Shown: positions 39,122-48,417 of the stretch, piece after piece
How the letters are laid out: each line of letters starts with the position of its first letter
Position numbering within the stretch: position 1 is the stretch's first letter
NCBI RefSeq assembly: GCF_004661485.1
Contig: NZ_PQVH01000006.1
Location: 1 to 64,000, forward strand
DNA length: 64,000 nucleotides
Direction of reading: 5' to 3'
Origin: Methylotenera oryzisoli
Lineage (GTDB): Bacteria > Pseudomonadota > Gammaproteobacteria > Burkholderiales > Methylophilaceae
Made by a program: the position numbers and the translations under genes
Notes under the pieces: model-generated
The model's database searches: none
The model's input: the letters and a program-made list of their open reading frames with translations, nothing else
Told to the model about the DNA's origin: nothing

Positions 39122-40151
39122 TACAACGGACACACCATTTGTAGATAGACCAAGGCCTTCCATGTTTGCAGTTGGCACCATGGTGTTGGTTATCATTGCC
39201 ATTTTGACATTGGCTTGGCAATGGCTTAACACGCGCCACCGCTTCAACGAGATTGAAAAATCCCTAAGCATCAAACTAGAAACATATCAGGCACTGAATC
39301 AGCAAAGCTTGGCGCTAGCCAAACAGGCAGAAGAGCGCAGCACACAAGCCAATGCGCGCACGGTCATTTTAGAGCAGAAACTAGCAGAATCGCGCGACCA
39401 GCAAGAGGCGCTGCAAACCCTGTACACACAGCTCGCAGAAAACCGTGAAGCAACCGCCGTTGCTGAAGTAGAGCAACTGTTAACCATTGCCAAACAACAA
39501 TTGCAGCTTGCCAGCAATGTGAAGTCAGCATTATTGGCACTAGAAGCGGCAGACCACAGACTAGAACCACTGGACTTACCAAGAGCAGTGCAGTTACGCG
39601 AAACACTGCAGCTTGAAATCGAAACCTTACGCGACCTACCGCAAATCGATATGATTGCCCTTAGTGCGCAGCTCACCTATCTCACAGAGCTATGCAACAC
39701 CATCCCGCTCATTAGCGAACGCCAACCCACTCTTAACATGAATGCGGGCAAGAGTACGACGCCAGCTCAACCACTACATGACGTACAAAAGTTCTGGTGG
39801 GCAATCTGGGATGATATTAAAAACCTGGTAACTGTAGAGCGCATTGACAAGCCTGAGCCGCCACTCTTATCACCAGACCACGCTTTATACCTGCGCGAAA
39901 ATGTAAAACTGCGTCTGCTTACTGCTCGCATTGCCTTGCTGCAGCACGATGAAAGCACCTACAAAGCGGATCTTGGCATGGTAAAAACCTGGCTTAATCA
40001 ATATTTTGATACCAAACATCCGGATACCATCAAGGCACTGGTGCTGTTGAATAAGCTATCCAGCAACAACATCAGCCTCGAACTTCCACAATTAAGTGAC
40101 AGCTTAGCGGCGGTTAACAGCTACAAACTCATGCTTGAGAAAAACGAGTAA
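39114..40151 (+). CDS. hemX: HemX-like membrane protein
   Basis: This 345-residue protein of the HemX family has one membrane span (about 13-35, FAVGTMVLVIIAILTLAWQW) and a long coiled coil (about 40-105). A periplasmic helical domain follows. The family is encoded with hemD and hemY, but its biochemical role is uncertain; the old name uroporphyrin-III C-methyltransferase is not supported by this sequence. hemY begins 6 bases later. Confidence 0.9.
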   Translation: MTNTTDTPFVDRPRPSMFAVGTMVLVIIAILTLAWQWLNTRHRFNEIEKSLSIKLETYQALNQQSLALAKQAEERSTQANARTVILEQKLAESRDQQEALQTLYTQLAENREATAVAEVEQLLTIAKQQLQLASNVKSALLALEAADHRLEPLDLPRAVQLRETLQLEIETLRDLPQIDMIALSAQLTYLTELCNTIPLISERQPTLNMNAGKSTTPAQPLHDVQKFWWAIWDDIKNLVTVERIDKPEPPLLSPDHALYLRENVKLRLLTARIALLQHDESTYKADLGMVKTWLNQYFDTKHPDTIKALVLLNKLSSNNISLELPQLSDSLAAVNSYKLMLEKNE

Positions 40152-40157
40152 CCTGCC

Positions 40158-40580
40158 ATGCTTAAAAACAGATTTTTTTGGTGGGCGCTCACATTATTCG
40201 CCATCATGCTGATTGTGTGGCTAGCCAGCAATAATCAAGGCTATGTGCTGATCATACGCTCACCATATCGCATCCAAATTTCGTTTAATTTCTTTTTATT
40301 AGTATTTGTACTCAGCGTTTTTGGCTTGCATCACTGTTTAAGATTCCTCAGGTTTCTTAGACATTTACCGGCAATGCGTAAAAGCAAAAAAGAATCGCTG
40401 CGCTTGAAAGCAGGGAATACCGCGCTACTAGAAGGGATGCATGCGCTAGCCGCTGGTGACTTTGAAACCGCAGAGGCTTCAGCAAAACTAGCACAAGAGT
40501 TGATTCAGAACTCGGACCTTGAAACACTGATCCAAAAACTTGCCGCAGAAAAAAATAAACGCTCGCTACCTTCTCAATAA
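40158..40580 (+). CDS. hemY: Short HemY-like protein lacking the TPR region
   Basis: This 140-residue protein corresponds to the HemY N-terminal domain: two membrane spans (about 5-25 and 40-60) and the start of a helical domain (GNTALLEGMHALAAGDFETAEASAKLA). Typical HemY proteins run to about 400 residues with C-terminal TPR repeats. Here the frame stops cleanly, and only 30 bases remain before the convergent gene. It looks truncated rather than frameshifted. It is not protoporphyrinogen oxidase. Confidence 0.85.
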   Translation: MLKNRFFWWALTLFAIMLIVWLASNNQGYVLIIRSPYRIQISFNFFLLVFVLSVFGLHHCLRFLRFLRHLPAMRKSKKESLRLKAGNTALLEGMHALAAGDFETAEASAKLAQELIQNSDLETLIQKLAAEKNKRSLPSQ

Positions 40581-40610
40581 GCAGCAAGCGCTAACACTTA
40601 AGCTGACGCG

Positions 40611-41639
40611 CTAAACGCTAGGAGTAGGCACAGGTTTCGCGTAATTAAAAGCATCCGAGTAGAAGGCACCTTCAGGCAAGCCGGCTTGTGCGAAACTAGC
40701 ATGCGCTACTTCAACCATGGCCGGTGCGCCGCAGCAATAAACCTCAACCCCGCTTAAATCACTAAAGTCATCCAACACTGCCTGATGCACCAGCCCTGTT
40801 CGGCCTTGCCAATTATCTTCTGCCAGCGCATCAGATAACACCGGGATAAACTCAATATTGGCGTAAGCCTCAGCCCATGCCTGTGGGAGCGCTGGCATAT
40901 ACAGATCTTCCAACGCGCGCGCGCCCCAATATAAAGTCACTTTGCGCTTAATATCATTGTGTATCATGTGCTCGATAATTGCCTTGATTGGCGCAAAGCC
41001 AGTACCGCCAGCTACCATCACCATTGGTTTTTCCGAGTCACTTCTGTAGTAAAAACTGCCAAACGGCGCTTCTATGCGTAAAATCGCTTTATCAGGCATC
41101 TCATTGAACACATACTCAGTAAACTGCCCGCCTGGAATCAAACGCAAATGTATCTCTAATAAGTTATCTGCATGCGGTGCATTCGCCAATGAAAAAGCAC
41201 GGCGCTTACCGTCTTTAAGCAAAAATTCAACATACTGCCCCGCCATAAACTGCAGGCGTTCGCTGCTTGGCAGCTTTAAAAATAAAGCCATAACATCATG
41301 TGACAGTTGCTCTTTGCGCTCTACTCGCGTGGGCAGAATACGCGGCGGAATCACTCCTGAATTAATCTCTCTGCACTCTATCGTCAAATCCGTAAGTGGA
41401 CGGGCGCAACAGAACAATGCCTTGCCTGCGGCTCTATCCGCATCCGTCAACGCACTGCTAGCGTAATCGCCATGATCCACCTCACCGCTTAACACCGTGC
41501 CTTTACAACTGCCACAAGCGCCATTGCGGCATCCATAAGGAATATTAAAACCAGCTTCTATCGCTGACTCAAGAACCGTCTCATAAGCTTTTGCCTGATA
41601 GCTATGCCCGCTTGGTTGAATAGTAATTTGATATGTCAT
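40611..41639 (-). CDS. 2Fe-2S ferredoxin/FAD/NAD(P)H reductase (DdhD/AscD-like)
   Basis: This 342-residue flavo-iron-sulfur reductase has a plant-type ferredoxin domain first, with ligands in CRNGACGSCKG and a later LFCCARP. FAD-binding RAFSLANAP and NAD-binding MVAGGTGFAPIKAI follow. Databases often name such proteins CDP-6-deoxyglucoseen reductase, but no deoxysugar genes are here. A role supplying electrons to an oxygenase, or in ubiquinone hydroxylation, is possible but unproven. Confidence 0.85.
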   Translation of the reverse strand: MTYQITIQPSGHSYQAKAYETVLESAIEAGFNIPYGCRNGACGSCKGTVLSGEVDHGDYASSALTDADRAAGKALFCCARPLTDLTIECREINSGVIPPRILPTRVERKEQLSHDVMALFLKLPSSERLQFMAGQYVEFLLKDGKRRAFSLANAPHADNLLEIHLRLIPGGQFTEYVFNEMPDKAILRIEAPFGSFYYRSDSEKPMVMVAGGTGFAPIKAIIEHMIHNDIKRKVTLYWGARALEDLYMPALPQAWAEAYANIEFIPVLSDALAEDNWQGRTGLVHQAVLDDFSDLSGVEVYCCGAPAMVEVAHASFAQAGLPEGAFYSDAFNYAKPVPTPSV

Positions 41640-41679
41640 GTCGTATGTTTCTGTTGATGTATTTTTTAAGTATGTCTAA

Positions 41680-42084
41680 TTAATCTTCGCGGCGGAACTC
41701 GCCCTCGATCACGTCATCATTTGCGGCCTGGCCAGCTTGGTACGGTGACTGCGCATTAGGTGCTTGGCGAGTTTTAATCGGCACTAGCAATAAAATCACT
41801 GCAATCATATCAGTAATCACGCCTGGCAATATCAACAACACGCCAGCAATAATATTGCGCGCACTGCCAAAAATTGCTTTTACCGGGTGATTGCCGGCAC
41901 TTAAGGTTTGTAGCACGCGCCCAGTAAACAATGCTTTTTCATCTTGAATTAAGCGCAAACCTAATAAGGCAATCCCTACCAGATAAACCAGCAACCACCA
42001 TCCATATTGCTGCCCCAGCTCAATCAACAGCCATATCTCAGCGACTGGAAAAGCGAGTAAAATCAAACCTATCAATAAACGCAT
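41680..42084 (-). CDS. fxsA: FxsA family membrane protein
   Basis: This 134-residue inner-membrane protein has the family start LIGLILLAFPVAEIWLLIELG. Two or three further spans include GVLLILPGVITDMIAVILLL. In E. coli the protein affects exclusion of phage T7. It is divergent from cutA with 35 bases between starts. Confidence 0.92.
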   Translation of the reverse strand: MRLLIGLILLAFPVAEIWLLIELGQQYGWWLLVYLVGIALLGLRLIQDEKALFTGRVLQTLSAGNHPVKAIFGSARNIIAGVLLILPGVITDMIAVILLLVPIKTRQAPNAQSPYQAGQAANDDVIEGEFRRED

Positions 42085-42119
42085 ATCTTGCTATCCTAAA
42101 TAATTTCGAACCCAGAATA

Positions 42120-42449
42120 ATGTCAAACCCAGAAAGTATTTTACTAGTGCTCACCAATGTGCCGGATACAGACACTGCCAATCTCATCGCGGAAACACTC
42201 GTCACGCAAAAACTAGCAGCATGTGTCAATATATTAAGCGCATGCCAATCTACGTATATGTGGGAAGGCAAGCTTACACGCGCAAATGAAATACCCTTGC
42301 TTATTAAAACTACCCAATTACAGTATCATGCACTGCAGGACGCTATTATAAAAGCACACCCTTATGAACTTCCTGAAATAATCTCTATCAACGTAGATGG
42401 CGGCTTACCTGAATATTTACAATGGGTAAGCACGCAATTATCTGCGTAA
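42120..42449 (+). CDS. cutA: CutA divalent-cation tolerance protein
   Basis: This 109-residue trimeric PII-like fold protein carries LVLTNVPDTDTANLIAETLV, KLAACVNIL, STYMWEGKL and HPYELPEIISINVDGGLPEYLQW. The start is set at ATG 42120 since the family begins just before LVLT; the frame is open further upstream into the fxsA 5' region. dsbD follows 8 bases later, the usual cutA-dsbD pairing. Confidence 0.95.
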   Translation: MSNPESILLVLTNVPDTDTANLIAETLVTQKLAACVNILSACQSTYMWEGKLTRANEIPLLIKTTQLQYHALQDAIIKAHPYELPEIISINVDGGLPEYLQWVSTQLSA

Positions 42450-42457
42450 GGAATAAA

Positions 42458-44314
42458 ATGTTTAAAAGATTCTCGTATTTTTTGTTGCTTAGCCTTTTTA
42501 TATTTTCAGCGTCTATTAGCCACGCAGGCAACACCAGCAGTGGCCTGAAAAGCTTATTTACGGGAGAATCCGCAGAAGATGAATTTTTATCTCCGGATAC
42601 CGCTTTCGGCGTGATCATTAAACAAGACGGGCAAAATATCCTCGCAAATTTTACGGTTGCACCCAACTATTACCTTTATAAAACGCGCACTAAATTTGAG
42701 TTCACGCCCGCGCAAACGTTCGACACGACATTACCTAAAGCTGACATTAAGAATGACCCCAATTTTGGAAAAATGGAGGTCTATCATCAGGACTTTAGCG
42801 CGAACTTGCTGATAAAAGACAAGATTACCGCGCCTATTAATCTCAAAATCACCTACCAAGGCTGTAGTGAAAAAGGCCTATGCTACGCTCCGCAACACAA
42901 AAGCTTCACCATCACACCTGGCACTGGCACAACATCTAGCGCAGCCGCGGCATCAGACAATATAGCCACATCCAGCAGCGACAATGCCTCAGACAGCGAC
43001 AGCCAAGCAGCCAATCTGCTTAAAAGTGGAAAGTGGTGGCTGATTATTCTCGGCTTTTTTACCGCAGGGCTGTTGCTCGCGTTCACCCCCTGTGTATTTC
43101 CGATGATCCCTATCCTATCTTCTATCATCATCGGCAAAAATGCACATGTTACACGCCTGCATGCGTTTAATTTATCGCTGGCTTACACCTTAGGCATGTG
43201 TCTCACCTACACGCTTGCCGGTATTGCCGCAGGCCTCTCTGGGCAGATGCTCAGCAGCGCACTGCAAACACCCTGGGCATTAGGTTTTGGCGCATTCATA
43301 TTTGTAGTGTTGGCCCTTTCCATGTTTGGCTTTTACGAACTCAAGCTCCCCAGCAACATGGAGAACGGCCTCATGAACTTGAGCCGCCGCATCAAGGGTG
43401 GGCGTTTTTTCAGTGACTTCCTCATGGGTGTACTCTCAGCGCTGATTATCAGCCCGTGCGTAGCGGCACCACTAGCTGGCGCATTGCTTTATATTAGTAA
43501 AACCAATGATGTACTCTTGGGTGGCGTAGCACTGTTCTCACTCTCGGTTGGCATGGGAACACCGTTGTTACTGATAGGCGCCTCAGCCGGGACCCTGTTA
43601 CCCAAAGTTGGCAGCTGGATGAACGCTGTGCGTAATTTATTTGGCGTACTGATGCTGGGCGTTGCAATCTGGCTCATCGCCCCAGTTATTCCCATGCAAG
43701 TGCAACTGGCATTATGGGCGGCAATATTAATTGTGCCTGCCATTTTCATGCATGCGCTAGACAGCCTGCCTACCGGTGCCAAAGCTGCGCTTAAATTCTG
43801 GAAAGGTATCGGGGTGATGATGGTAGTCACCGGTTTAGCACTGTTAATCGGCGCCCTCTCCAATGCAAAATCACCGTTACAGCCACTCAGTGGGCTGGTT
43901 GCCACTAGCGCTAAGGAGCAAGCACATAACAATCTTAGCTTTCAGCCGATTAAAAGCATAGCCGAACTGGAAAATGCCCTTAACAATGCGTCCGGCAAAC
44001 CTGTAATGCTCGATTTTTATGCCGACTGGTGCGTGGCATGTAAAGAGCTAGAACAGTTTACTTTTAGTGATGCGCGCGTGCAATCTGCCTTAAAGGACAC
44101 CTTATTATTACAGGCGGATGTCACCAACAATACCGAAGACGATAAAGCCTTAATGCAAAAATTCAATATCTTTGGCCCACCCGGTATAGTGTTCTTTAAT
44201 GCTAAAGCGGAAGAAGAAAGCCATTTAAAAGTGGTTGGTTATAAAAATGCGGATACGTTTCTGCAAATTCTGAATCAGCGCGGCAGCTGCCTGCCAGAAA
44301 CTATCGAATGCTAA
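42458..44314 (+). CDS. dsbD: Thiol:disulfide interchange protein DsbD
   Basis: This 618-residue protein passes electrons from cytoplasmic thioredoxin to periplasmic thiol proteins. A signal peptide (residues 1-24) precedes the alpha domain with cysteines in QGCSEKGLCYAPQ. Eight membrane spans follow with catalytic FTPCVFPMIP and IISPCVAAPLAG. The C-terminal thioredoxin domain has DWCVACK. Start ATG 42458 follows AAGGA; an upstream in-frame start lies within cutA. It overlaps the TlpA-like gene by 7 bases. Confidence 0.96.
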   Translation: MFKRFSYFLLLSLFIFSASISHAGNTSSGLKSLFTGESAEDEFLSPDTAFGVIIKQDGQNILANFTVAPNYYLYKTRTKFEFTPAQTFDTTLPKADIKNDPNFGKMEVYHQDFSANLLIKDKITAPINLKITYQGCSEKGLCYAPQHKSFTITPGTGTTSSAAAASDNIATSSSDNASDSDSQAANLLKSGKWWLIILGFFTAGLLLAFTPCVFPMIPILSSIIIGKNAHVTRLHAFNLSLAYTLGMCLTYTLAGIAAGLSGQMLSSALQTPWALGFGAFIFVVLALSMFGFYELKLPSNMENGLMNLSRRIKGGRFFSDFLMGVLSALIISPCVAAPLAGALLYISKTNDVLLGGVALFSLSVGMGTPLLLIGASAGTLLPKVGSWMNAVRNLFGVLMLGVAIWLIAPVIPMQVQLALWAAILIVPAIFMHALDSLPTGAKAALKFWKGIGVMMVVTGLALLIGALSNAKSPLQPLSGLVATSAKEQAHNNLSFQPIKSIAELENALNNASGKPVMLDFYADWCVACKELEQFTFSDARVQSALKDTLLLQADVTNNTEDDKALMQKFNIFGPPGIVFFNAKAEEESHLKVVGYKNADTFLQILNQRGSCLPETIEC

Positions 44315-44850
44315 AAAGCATACTGAAAGCATTTTTCTTTACCGCCCTAACCTTCTGCTTGGCATTAAGCATCGCAATCGCTGTGCGCTACTTTGCAGAC
44401 CCCAGCGACAAACCTGACAGCGCAACCTTATATGCTGCCAACTTGCCGGATACATCCGGAAAATTGCAGAGCCTTGGGCAATATCAGCACAAAATCATCA
44501 TCGTTAACTTTTGGGCGACATGGTGCCCACCATGTCGTGATGAAATGCCTGAGCTGATTGCGCTGCAGCAATCCTACCAGGATAAAAATGTCGTTGTACT
44601 GGGCGTCGCACTGGATGACCCTGCTCTGGTTGCAGACTACTTAAAGGCTACTCCTGTGAACTACCCTATTTTCGCTTCCGAGACAGCAGGCAGCTTGCTC
44701 GGTGAGCAATTGGGCAATGACAAGGGCGTTCTGCCTTACACAGTGATTATCGATGGCGATGGTAAAATTATCAGCACCCACTTTGGACGCATTACGAAAG
44801 CGATTATCGAAGCCAACATCAAGCCTTTAGTCTCGGCGCCAGTCCATTAG
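44308..44850 (+). CDS. TlpA-like periplasmic thioredoxin
   Basis: This 180-residue membrane-anchored thioredoxin-fold protein has an N-terminal span (about 7-28) and an active site FWATWCPPCRDEMPEL (about 70). Overlap with dsbD suggests that DsbD reduces it. Likely roles are cytochrome c maturation or general periplasmic thiol reduction; sequence alone does not separate these. Confidence 0.92.
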   Translation: MLKSILKAFFFTALTFCLALSIAIAVRYFADPSDKPDSATLYAANLPDTSGKLQSLGQYQHKIIIVNFWATWCPPCRDEMPELIALQQSYQDKNVVVLGVALDDPALVADYLKATPVNYPIFASETAGSLLGEQLGNDKGVLPYTVIIDGDGKIISTHFGRITKAIIEANIKPLVSAPVH

Positions 44851-45040
44851 CGACAAGTACAATCTATGCATTTTCGCAGAAGTTAAGCTACTCACTTAGC
44901 ATAGAGAACATACGAAATCAACTTGGGCAAATTCGCTTAAATTCTCTAAAGTTGCTGGACAAAACCCTTTAACTTCGGCAAACTCGCGTTTATGAATTAT
45001 AGTAATTTATGCATAAATAGTTTAAAACGGGTGGATTGCC

Positions 45041-45490
45041 ATGGTAGCTAAGCGTATTTTGGTATTACATGGCCCTAACCTGAACCTATTGGGTCTGCGT
45101 GAACCACAACATTACGGGAATGCTACACTTGATAGCATTAACCAGACCCTAACAAACAAAGCAAAGTTAGCCAATATCACATTAGAGAGCTTCCAAAGCA
45201 ATGCCGAAGCAGATCTTGTCGATAAAATTCAGTCTATTGCAACTAAAAGCGTAGATTTTGTCATCATCAACCCCGCAGCATTCACGCATACATCAGTTGC
45301 AATGCGTGATGCACTGAGTGCGGTTAAGGTTCCATTTATAGAAGTACACTTGTCAAATGTGTTTGCACGAGAAACATTTCGTCACCATTCATATTTTACA
45401 GACATCGCTGTAGGCATTATTAGCGGGCTAGGTGCAAAAGGTTATGAACTTGCACTGGATTTCGCTATTGAAAAAATCAATCATTCTTAA
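45041..45490 (+). CDS. aroQ: 3-dehydroquinate dehydratase, type II
   Basis: This 149-residue dodecameric enzyme of the shikimate pathway has the catalytic loop [18 protein letters not shown] with the conserved Tyr. [17 protein letters not shown] and [17 protein letters not shown] are also typical. It precedes accB-accC, a conserved order. The 190-base upstream gap probably carries the operon promoter; I could not define it. Confidence 0.97.
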   Translation: MVAKRILVLHGPNLNLLGLREPQHYGNATLDSINQTLTNKAKLANITLESFQSNAEADLVDKIQSIATKSVDFVIINPAAFTHTSVAMRDALSAVKVPFIEVHLSNVFARETFRHHSYFTDIAVGIISGLGAKGYELALDFAIEKINHS

Positions 45491-45525
45491 AATAATAATT
45501 TATATCGAATTAGTTAGGGGTCATC

Positions 45526-45978
45526 ATGGATTTACGTAAACTTAAAAAGCTTATTGATTTGGTAGAAGAATCAGGCATTTCTGAACTAGAACTGACAGAA
45601 GACGGCGAAAAAGTACGCATTAGCCGCAACTTCACCGCCAGCATGCCAGCACAAAATTACGGTCACTACATTCCTCAGCAACAGGCACCTGCACCTCAAG
45701 CTGCACCTGCGGTGGCCGTTGAAGCTGCACCAGCTGTAGAAGAAGGCCATGCGGTTAAATCACCGATGGTCGGCACTTTCTACCGTTCACCATCTCCAGA
45801 TGCTAAAGCGTTTGTTGAGGTAGGCGATACCGTGGCAGTAGGCGACACACTATGTATCATCGAAGCGATGAAGCTATTAAACGAGATTGAAGCAGATAAA
45901 GCTGGCGTCATCAAAAAAATCTTGGTTGATAACGGCCAAGCCATTGAATACGGCGAGCCACTGTTTATCATCGGCTAA
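45526..45978 (+). CDS. accB: Biotin carboxyl carrier protein of acetyl-CoA carboxylase
   Basis: This 150-residue protein carries biotin on Lys in the [13 protein letters not shown] motif (about 115). An N-terminal [24 protein letters not shown] domain and an Ala/Pro-rich linker (about 48-75) precede the biotinyl domain. Two small aaggt/tagg-rich segments follow before accC, 81 bases on. Confidence 0.97.
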   Translation: MDLRKLKKLIDLVEESGISELELTEDGEKVRISRNFTASMPAQNYGHYIPQQQAPAPQAAPAVAVEAAPAVEEGHAVKSPMVGTFYRSPSPDAKAFVEVGDTVAVGDTLCIIEAMKLLNEIEADKAGVIKKILVDNGQAIEYGEPLFIIG

Positions 45979-46059
45979 TGCTGTTAGCTTATTCAATTAC
46001 TGCTTAATTTATTAGGTCTTACATCAACACTAAGACCTAAATACTAGGATTTCACTTTC

Positions 46060-47415
46060 ATGGCAATGTTTGACAAAATTTTAATCGCCAATCGCGGCGA
46101 AATCGCGTTGCGCGTACAGCGCGCATGTCGCGAACTCGGCATCAGAACGGTAGCCGTACACTCCGAAGCTGACCGTGAAGCTAAATACGTAAAATTAGCA
46201 GATGAGTCAGTTTGTATCGGCCCTGCCCCATCTGGCCAAAGTTATTTAAATGTCCCTGCGGTGATTAGCGCTGCTGAGGTGACTGATGCGCAAGCCATCC
46301 ACCCTGGTTATGGTTTCTTATCAGAAAACGCGGACTTTGCAGAACGCGTAGAACAAAGCGGCTTTGTGTTTATTGGCCCGCGCGCTGAGACCATCCGTTT
46401 AATGGGTGACAAAGTATCGGCTAAAGATGCAATGCGTAAAGCTGGCGTACCTTGCGTACCTGGCTCAGAAGGCGCACTGCCGGATGACCCGAGCGAAATC
46501 ATTAAAATCGCTAAGCAAATTGGCTACCCAGTCATTATTAAAGCTGCTGGCGGTGGTGGTGGTCGTGGTATGCGTGTAGTACATACCGAAGCTGCGTTAC
46601 TGACTTCAGTCAACATGACCAAAGCTGAGGCTCAAGCTGCATTTAGCAACCCAATGGTTTACATGGAAAAATACCTTGAGAAACCACGCCATATTGAAAT
46701 TCAGGTATTAGCTGACCAGCATGGCAATGCAGTGTTCTTGGGCGAGCGCGATTGCTCTATGCAACGTCGCCACCAAAAAATTCTGGAAGAAGCGCCAGCG
46801 CCATTACTCAATGCGCGCTTACGCGACAAAATTGGCGAACGCTGTGCCGAAGCCTGCCGTAAGATTAAATATCGCGGCGCGGGTACTTTCGAGTTCTTGT
46901 ACGAAAACGGCGAGTTCTATTTCATTGAAATGAACACACGTTTGCAGGTAGAACATACGGTGACTGAAATGATTACCGGTATCGATTTAGTACAACAACA
47001 GATTTTTGTAGCGGCTGGCGAAAAGCTTAAATTCCGTCAAAAAGACATTCAATTGCGCGGGCATGCGATTGAATGCCGCCTAAACGCAGAAGATCCTTAC
47101 AATTTCGTGCCTTCACCAGGCAAAATCACTAAGTTCCATATGCCGGGCGGCCCTGGTGTGCGTATTGATACACATGCATATTCAGGCTATACGGTGCCTC
47201 CGCATTATGACTCGATGATTGGTAAGTTAATCACTTACGGCGATACCCGCGAACAAGCAATTGCTCGTATGCGCATTGCACTATCTGAAATGATGATTGA
47301 AGGCATTAGCACCAACATAGCATTACATGCCGATTTAATGGCTGATGCAGCGTTTCATTTAGGTGGCACAAGTATCCACTACCTAGAGCAAAAGCTTGGC
47401 ATTTATAACAAGTAA
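46060..47415 (+). CDS. accC: Acetyl-CoA carboxylase, biotin carboxylase subunit
   Basis: This 451-residue ATP-grasp enzyme carboxylates the biotin on AccB, beginning fatty-acid synthesis. Motifs are [48 protein letters not shown] and [16 protein letters not shown]. Length is normal. Confidence 0.98.
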   Translation: MAMFDKILIANRGEIALRVQRACRELGIRTVAVHSEADREAKYVKLADESVCIGPAPSGQSYLNVPAVISAAEVTDAQAIHPGYGFLSENADFAERVEQSGFVFIGPRAETIRLMGDKVSAKDAMRKAGVPCVPGSEGALPDDPSEIIKIAKQIGYPVIIKAAGGGGGRGMRVVHTEAALLTSVNMTKAEAQAAFSNPMVYMEKYLEKPRHIEIQVLADQHGNAVFLGERDCSMQRRHQKILEEAPAPLLNARLRDKIGERCAEACRKIKYRGAGTFEFLYENGEFYFIEMNTRLQVEHTVTEMITGIDLVQQQIFVAAGEKLKFRQKDIQLRGHAIECRLNAEDPYNFVPSPGKITKFHMPGGPGVRIDTHAYSGYTVPPHYDSMIGKLITYGDTREQAIARMRIALSEMMIEGISTNIALHADLMADAAFHLGGTSIHYLEQKLGIYNK

Positions 47416-47437
47416 TTGTTATTTCTGAAGCAACACT

Positions 47438-47478
47438 GAGAATACGCGTTACCGTGCATGCGGTATACGCGTATTCTC
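47438..47478 (+). other. Long, nearly perfect inverted repeat between accC and prmA
   Basis: GAGAATACGCGT (47438-47449) pairs with ACGCGTATTCTC (47467-47478). Inside it ACCG (47451-47454) pairs with CGGT (47461-47464) around TGCATG, with small offsets between the stems. It begins 22 bases after accC. With no T-run it is a stabilising or processing hairpin, or an attenuator before prmA, more likely than a classical terminator. Confidence 0.6.
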
Positions 47479-47520
47479 ATACATGTAGTTTAAATCGGTT
47501 AAGTATTAGATAGGTTAAGT

Positions 47521-48417
47521 ATGGCGTGGGTATCATTAAAAATTGAAGCACAAGACAATAATGCTGACTTAATTAGCGATACGCTCATGGAGCTAGGCGC
47601 CCTATCTGCGATTATTGAAGATGCCAATGCTGAAACCATTGATGAACAACCGATTTTTGGTGAGCCAGGCGACCCACCTCCGGGTATCTGGCAACAGAAC
47701 CTAGTGAGTGCGTTGTTTGACGAAGGCGTTGATGTGGCCGCGGTGATACAAGCGTTACAACAGACGGCAAAGCTAGGCGCGCTTAATTACACCACCGAAA
47801 CCATACAGGAACAGGATTGGGTACGTGCCACACAGTCGCAATTTGACCCAATTAAAATCACCGACACACTGTGGATTGTGCCAACCTGGCATGAATCACC
47901 TAATCCAGATGCGATTAACATCGTATTAGACCCTGGCCTAGCCTTTGGTACCGGTAGCCACCCGACCACCCACCTGTGCCTGGCCTGGTTAACAAAAACA
48001 GTGAGCGCCGGCAGTTCCGTGCTGGATTATGGCTGCGGCTCAGGCATTTTAGCGATTGCTGCAAAGAAACTAGGGGCAGATGAGGTAGTAGGTACCGACA
48101 TCGATACTCAAGCCATACAATCTAGCTTATATAACGCTGAGCAGAATCAGGTTGAAGCCGAGTTCTACGATGCGAATCAATATCAATCTAAAGAGTTTGA
48201 TATTGTGGTTGCCAACATCTTATCCAGCGCCTTAAGTGTTCTGGCGCCTGCGTTGGCAAAATCATGCAAGGCCGGCGGCAAGATTGCGCTTTCTGGGATT
48301 TTACGTGAACAAGAAGCCGCTGTTTCTGCCATTTATGCTGAATGGTTTGATATGAGCGCCCCACAGCACATGGATGCTTGGGTGCTGCTCACAGGCACGA
48401 AAAAATGCGCGACATAA
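47521..48417 (+). CDS. prmA: Ribosomal protein L11 methyltransferase
   Basis: This 298-residue SAM-dependent enzyme trimethylates ribosomal protein L11. An N-terminal substrate-recognition domain precedes the methyltransferase domain with LDYGCGSGILAIAAKKLGA and VVANILSSAL. It overlaps the next gene by 13 bases. Confidence 0.96.
   Translation: MAWVSLKIEAQDNNADLISDTLMELGALSAIIEDANAETIDEQPIFGEPGDPPPGIWQQNLVSALFDEGVDVAAVIQALQQTAKLGALNYTTETIQEQDWVRATQSQFDPIKITDTLWIVPTWHESPNPDAINIVLDPGLAFGTGSHPTTHLCLAWLTKTVSAGSSVLDYGCGSGILAIAAKKLGADEVVGTDIDTQAIQSSLYNAEQNQVEAEFYDANQYQSKEFDIVVANILSSALSVLAPALAKSCKAGGKIALSGILREQEAAVSAIYAEWFDMSAPQHMDAWVLLTGTKKCAT

Noticed and set aside
40158-40580. Protoporphyrinogen oxidase (another protein named HemY)
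   Set aside because: It lacks an FAD-binding domain; it matches the membrane HemY of the hemCDXY group.
40581-40610. Frameshifted remainder of hemY
   Set aside because: Only 30 bases lie before the convergent gene, with no TPR-like coding left in any frame.
40611-41639. Deoxysugar biosynthesis function for the ferredoxin-type reductase
   Set aside because: No sugar-nucleotide genes are nearby; only the domain architecture is supported.
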